From Lophius americanus (lineage: Eukaryota > Chordata > Actinopteri > Lophiiformes > Lophiidae): a stretch of DNA of 64,000 bases. Shown here piece after piece: positions 60,440 to 64,000 of the stretch. Location: NCBI GenBank assembly GCA_037951165.1, contig JBBDHG010000014.1, positions 21,865,501 through 21,929,500 on the forward strand. Reading direction: 5' to 3'. The translations under genes and the position numbers were made by a program. The stretch's first letter is position 1; every line of letters starts with the position of its first letter. Under the pieces are notes generated by a model, which worked only from the letters and a program-made list of their open reading frames with translations, did not search any database and was not told the origin of the DNA.

Positions 60440-60730
60440 TACCGTATATTACTCCCGGGAGGGAACTTTTCTCTTTTACGAAGAACACAGTTCTTTTGGA
60501 CGTAAGTTCGTAACCGCTGGTCAGATTTATCAGTAATTTGGTGCATATGAGTCAACTCAAGGAGATCTGTCTATAAATTGTCATATTTTACTCACAGGGG
60601 GAGCTTTCTTTTATGAAAACAATGTTTTTAGGATATAACTTCACATTTCATTTGAGGAGTTCAATCAGGGGCATTGCTTGTACAATGCAGTGGATTAGGG
60701 ACTTCTGGGGTGTACACTTCCTATCAAGGA
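60440..60730 (-). repeat. Local repeat family copy 7 (inverted)
   Basis: Reverse-complement copy with 'tttggtgcatatgagtcaac', 'ctcaaggagatctgtct', 'attttactcacagggggagc', 'ttcaatcaggggcattgctt' and 'ggattagggacttctggggt'. It covers the head and one monomer of the family. Confidence 0.68.
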
Positions 60731-60994
60731 CGACAGGGTAGGCCTAGTTTGGTAATATATAATTAATAAAATCATCTCTATGATTACAGCTTCAATTATA
60801 CTGGCTTATACTGGTGATCTAATTGTTGGCTTTTTTTATCTCTTGTTTTTATAATCCTTTGGAAATGCCCCTGCTGACTGTCCCCTGATTTGTCAAAACA
60901 ACTGGACAGATATACACACAGACCTTGGATCCGTGTATGTTTTGGAATTTTATATTTCGTTTCGGAACAGAATATCAAAAGAAAATTAACAGGT

Positions 60995-61345
60995 GGGCGG
61001 CACAGTGGCCCAGTGGTTAGCCCTGCTGCCTCACAGCAGGAAGGTACCGGGTTCAAATCCACATCTGCCAGCCTTCCTGTGTGGAGTTGGCATGTTCTCC
61101 CTGTGTCTGCGTGGGTTCTCTCCAGGAACTCCGGCTTCCTCCCACAGTCCAGAAACATGCAATATTGGTGACACTAAAATTGCCTGTAGGTGTGTGTGGT
61201 TGATGTCTCTATGTGTCAGAACTGCAATGAACTGGCAACTTGTCCAGGGTGTACACTGGCTCTAGCCCAATGGTAGTTGGGATAGGCTCCAGCCCCCTGT
61301 GACCCAGCACAGGATAAGCAGTAGATAAGTTATTAATGAATGAAA
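60995..61345 (+). repeat. Abundant fish repeat with tRNA-like head (GGGCGGCACAGTGG type)
   Basis: The head GGGCGGCACAGTGGCCCAGT and the box-B-like GGGTTCAAATCC at 61049-61060 resemble a tRNA-derived promoter. The body has the phrases 'gtgtggagttggcatgttct', 'ggcttcctcccacagtcc' and 'gggataggctccagccccct', which are typical of a high-copy teleost repeat. It ends in 'agttattaatgaatgaaa'. Open frames across it are repeat shadows. Confidence 0.8.
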
Positions 61346-62434
61346 ATTCGATTTTTCGATTTGAGATACTAACATCGAAATTGAAGAGACCAAAAAGGGC
61401 TAAACCAACTTTGAAAATCGATTTGATTTTGATTTTCTGATTAGGGAAAAAAATACAAGCAGAGGAGACAGAAACAAAGAAATTGTTTGTTTCTCAGCTT
61501 TCCGAGGCCAGATGTGGTCATTTAGGAGGGAATGACAGCGGCACATCGAACGCTGTGTGTGTCAGCAGTTCTAACCGCTTGTGGTCGATCATTGTATTTT
61601 CTACACAGCTGCATACGATTATAATTTCCTAAATGTGCACACGTGTCCCATAATAACTGATCGATTTTGCTGTAGTTCGTCAAATTGAACTGATGTTTTA
61701 GGTTCATCTGCAGACTGACAACAGCTACCGACACTCCTACTATAAGATCCATGCCGGAGCTGATGAGAACCTAGTGGTTTAGGTGGTTTATTGTTGTAAT
61801 AAAAATCCAAGGTTGAGTGAACTTTAGAACAGACCCTCAATAGGCGGCCCGCGGTCAGCATCCGCCCCTCGAGCTGTTTATCGGACCCTGAGCTGAACAT
61901 GTGACAGGTGGGTTTACATGGACAGCCTAATTCCGATTAGATTCGGAAAAGACATAAAATGCTGCATGTAAACACCCCTTTCTGTATGGAAAGAACATTT
62001 CCAAATTAGAGTTCATTCCTTGGAAAGGAGGTAGTCAAAATCCTATCGTAAAACCTTTTTGATAGCCAGTCACTGCATGTAAACACTGTCTCGGAAAGCT
62101 TTCTGTTTGAGTTTTATCTTCGCTTGCCCAGCGACGTAATGCTCCGCAAAGTTTTTTCAGTGCCACAACGCATTTTAAATACGCAAAAAACAGTTCACAC
62201 ACTACATTGACACAACAACAAAGAGCAACCGAGTGCTCACCCAGAGTGGCGTGGGTGTTGTCTAAGCACAAAATGCCTTTTCTCTCATCAAGCAGCAGTG
62301 TTTGACACTAAAAATCGTTTTTCATTGTACTTTGATTCCTGAAATCTTGATATATTTGTTAACCAAAGCATTCTATGGAGAGTTTTGTTTTATTTGAGGA
62401 TTTATTTGACTTTATGTCAAAATGGAAAGGGCAT
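61346..62434. other. Spacer with a tttacatg...catgtaaac type repeat
   Basis: No gene is visible. Around 61.91-62.10 kb, phrases such as 'gtttacatggacagcctaat', 'gctgcatgtaaacacc' and 'cactgcatgtaaacac' suggest a short non-autonomous element common in fish, but its borders are unclear. Confidence 0.4.
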
Positions 62435-64000
62435 TTATTTTATTTTTGTATGAATTTTTGTTCTTGTTTTGAATGAAAAGGACATTTTGCTTTGAATATA
62501 ACAGTATAATGGCTTGTTGCTTGACCGGCTATAATAAATGGACCTTTGACTCGTTGAATTTTTTTTTTCATTGAGTTCTGGAGTAATTTTAACTCCTAAG
62601 TATTTAAAAACTTCAATACTAGTTGCAACTACTGTTGATAGTGGGATTTTTTCTCTCTTCCTCATTAAGAAACATCAATAGTGATTGAGAATTATTAATT
62701 TTATATCAAGAACATTCTCCAAAGAATGGAGCGTCGCCTGCAAGCTAGTTCAGTCAGCCAACTCGAGCTACTCTGCTTACTCACATGACATGCCAAACCC
62801 TCCACAACCACATACCAAACACGCCCTCCAAATTTAGCGGTGTAATTAAATTGCCAAATTTCCCCATCTACTCTGCTTATGCCACAATTGCCCTGCATCA
62901 ACATTTGCTACCTACTCGTTAAAACCCCACAACCATCCCAGCATCCACCTAGAGGCTCCGACAGGGGATTAGGATATTTTCTCATCACGTCCCAAAAATC
63001 TTGCTGTAAATTATGTTTTCCATTGTAATAAATAATTATAACATGAGTTGTCTGACTGAACTTCTATTAACTTCATTAGATTGGGAATACTATATCTAAT
63101 TCTGTCAAGAAAAATACGATATCATCGACGAATAAAGACATGCGATGATCCCTTCCGCCAAGTCTGATACCTGATATTCTCACCGCTATGGCCAAAGGTT
63201 CTATTGCTAATGTGAAGAGTAGTAGCGACAGAGGACATCCCTGTCTGGTCGATCGCTGTAGACTAAAGGGTTTTGAAATGTTGTTATTAGTTGGAATTTG
63301 TGCAGTTGGATTTGTATACCACAATCAAATCCATTGGAGGAATACTTTACCTAATCCGCATCATAGAATCAATTCCAAGAGGGTCATTCCACTCTATTCT
63401 GTCACATGCTTGACATGCATCTAGTGCTAGCGTCGCTGCGTCTTTTATATTATATTTCTCATACAATATATTTAGAACCCATCTTATATCATGATAGCCC
63501 TGTCTTTTTTTAACAAAACGTTGTTGATCATCACTTATCAATTTGGGTATGTATTTGTCTAGTCTCCTAGAGAGTGCATTACATAATATCTTTGTGTCAC
63601 ATCCCATAAGACTAATTCCCCTGTAGGAGGAGCATTCAGTCGGGGGCTTATGTGGATTTAATGTAAGGGTTATTGTAGCCAATCTCAACCAGGCTGGGAG
63701 TGTTCAAGTTCATATCATTCTTCATACATGTCAAGAAGTAGCCGTACTAACTTATTTTTAAATACTTTATAAAATTCTACTGGCAGCCCCTCCATTCCGG
63801 GTGTTTCGCCACCATTCGTAACTCCTATGGCTTCTAATCAGTCATTTATTGATAATGGACTATCAAGTGTTCATTTTTTCCTCAAGATGATATCTGTAAT
63901 TTTAACTGGTTGAGAAATGAATTCTGGGCGTCTTCATCTCCACTATAATCTGATTTGTATAATAGTTTATAAAACTTTTTAAAGCTTTCATTTATCTCCG
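62435..64000 (-). pseudogene. L1-clade LINE reverse transcriptase, decayed, runs off the right edge
   Basis: On the minus strand, in order from the right edge: a finger/palm segment (SSYRGISLMGCDTKILCNAL, RRLDKYIPKLISDDQQRFVK, then ACQACDRIEW where AFDRxxW is usual), a palm segment (STRQGCPLSLLLFTLAIEPL, then FVDDIVFFL where the catalytic YADD is usual), and farther on FKYLGVKITP. This is the reverse transcriptase of an L1/Tx1-type retrotransposon. The frame is broken between 63347 and 63324 and again before 62665, and the first catalytic Asp of the pair is preceded by Val instead of Ala. An unrelated segment of about 250 bp (62705-62960) seems to split it. It is inactive; the 5' part lies beyond 64000. 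Confidence 0.85.
62705..62960. repeat. Unidentified insert within the LINE
   Basis: LINE-type sequence is readable on both sides, but this C-rich segment ('cctgcaagctagttcagtca', 'ccaaatttagcggtgtaatt') fits neither the reverse transcriptase nor its 3' part. It may be a short non-autonomous element; I could not find clear target duplications. Confidence 0.35.

Larger units (their letters stand above)
58544..60994. other. Upstream side of dpep1 and repeat-rich spacer
   Basis: No further gene is supportable. The first few hundred bases right of 58543 should hold the dpep1 promoter, but no defined element stands out. The stretch contains a CA-rich run near 59.1 kb and two inverted copies of the local repeat family. 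The open frame at 60351-60067 has no recognisable domain. Confidence 0.45.

Noticed and set aside
60995..61070. A true tRNA gene
   Set aside because: Box-A- and box-B-like stretches are present, but no cloverleaf can be folded and the rest matches a dispersed repeat.

Overview
The window is nuclear DNA of a teleost fish, probably a percomorph. The evidence is genes split by GT-AG introns, vertebrate-type proteins, and a dense load of fish-type transposons: piggyBac, Tc1-like, hAT, L2-like and L1-like LINEs and tRNA-like dispersed repeats. There are no prokaryotic operons, CRISPR arrays or phage genes.

Three genes can be assembled exon by exon with every splice phase agreeing. (1) ankrd11, + strand, 7294-17965: ten coding exons of the chromatin co-regulator with ankyrin repeats. 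It is complete at the C-terminus; the N-terminal coding exons were not found here. A 3' UTR with several poly(A) signals follows. (2) slc22a31, + strand, 28843-44402: nine exons, 612 residues, a 12-helix SLC22-type transporter of the major facilitator superfamily. (3) dpep1, - strand, 58543-46020: ten exons, 414 residues, a zinc-dependent, GPI-anchored renal-type dipeptidase. slc22a31 and dpep1 converge and their ends lie close together at about 44.4-46.0 kb. ANKRD11, SLC22A31 and DPEP1 also lie near each other on human 16q24.3, so this is a conserved linkage group. A fourth, small minus-strand gene at 2.2-3.0 kb was not recognised; it has a probable homopolymer indel.

Layout: 1-2.2 kb, gene-free flank; 2.2-3.0 kb, small unidentified gene; 3.0-7.3 kb, nothing recognised; 7.3-19.2 kb, ankrd11 and its 3' UTR; 19.2-24.2 kb, AT-rich spacer with a duplicated repeat; 24.2-27.3 kb, a near-complete dead piggyBac element with TTAA duplications; 28.7-44.4 kb, slc22a31 with L2-like, Tc1-like and minisatellite sequences in its introns; 46.0-58.5 kb, dpep1, whose 6.5-kb fourth intron holds a Tc1-like relic (itself carrying a nested repeat) and a complete hAT element; 58.5-64.0 kb, repeat-rich sequence ending in an L1-clade LINE that runs off the window.

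The gene products do not form one pathway: one is nuclear, one a plasma-membrane transporter, one an ectoenzyme. I found no convincing new multi-gene system. The most unusual non-gene features are a dispersed repeat family with at least seven copies between 24 and 61 kb, a tandem array at the end of the piggyBac transposase gene that includes its last codons, and a possible soluble dpep1 isoform from intron retention.
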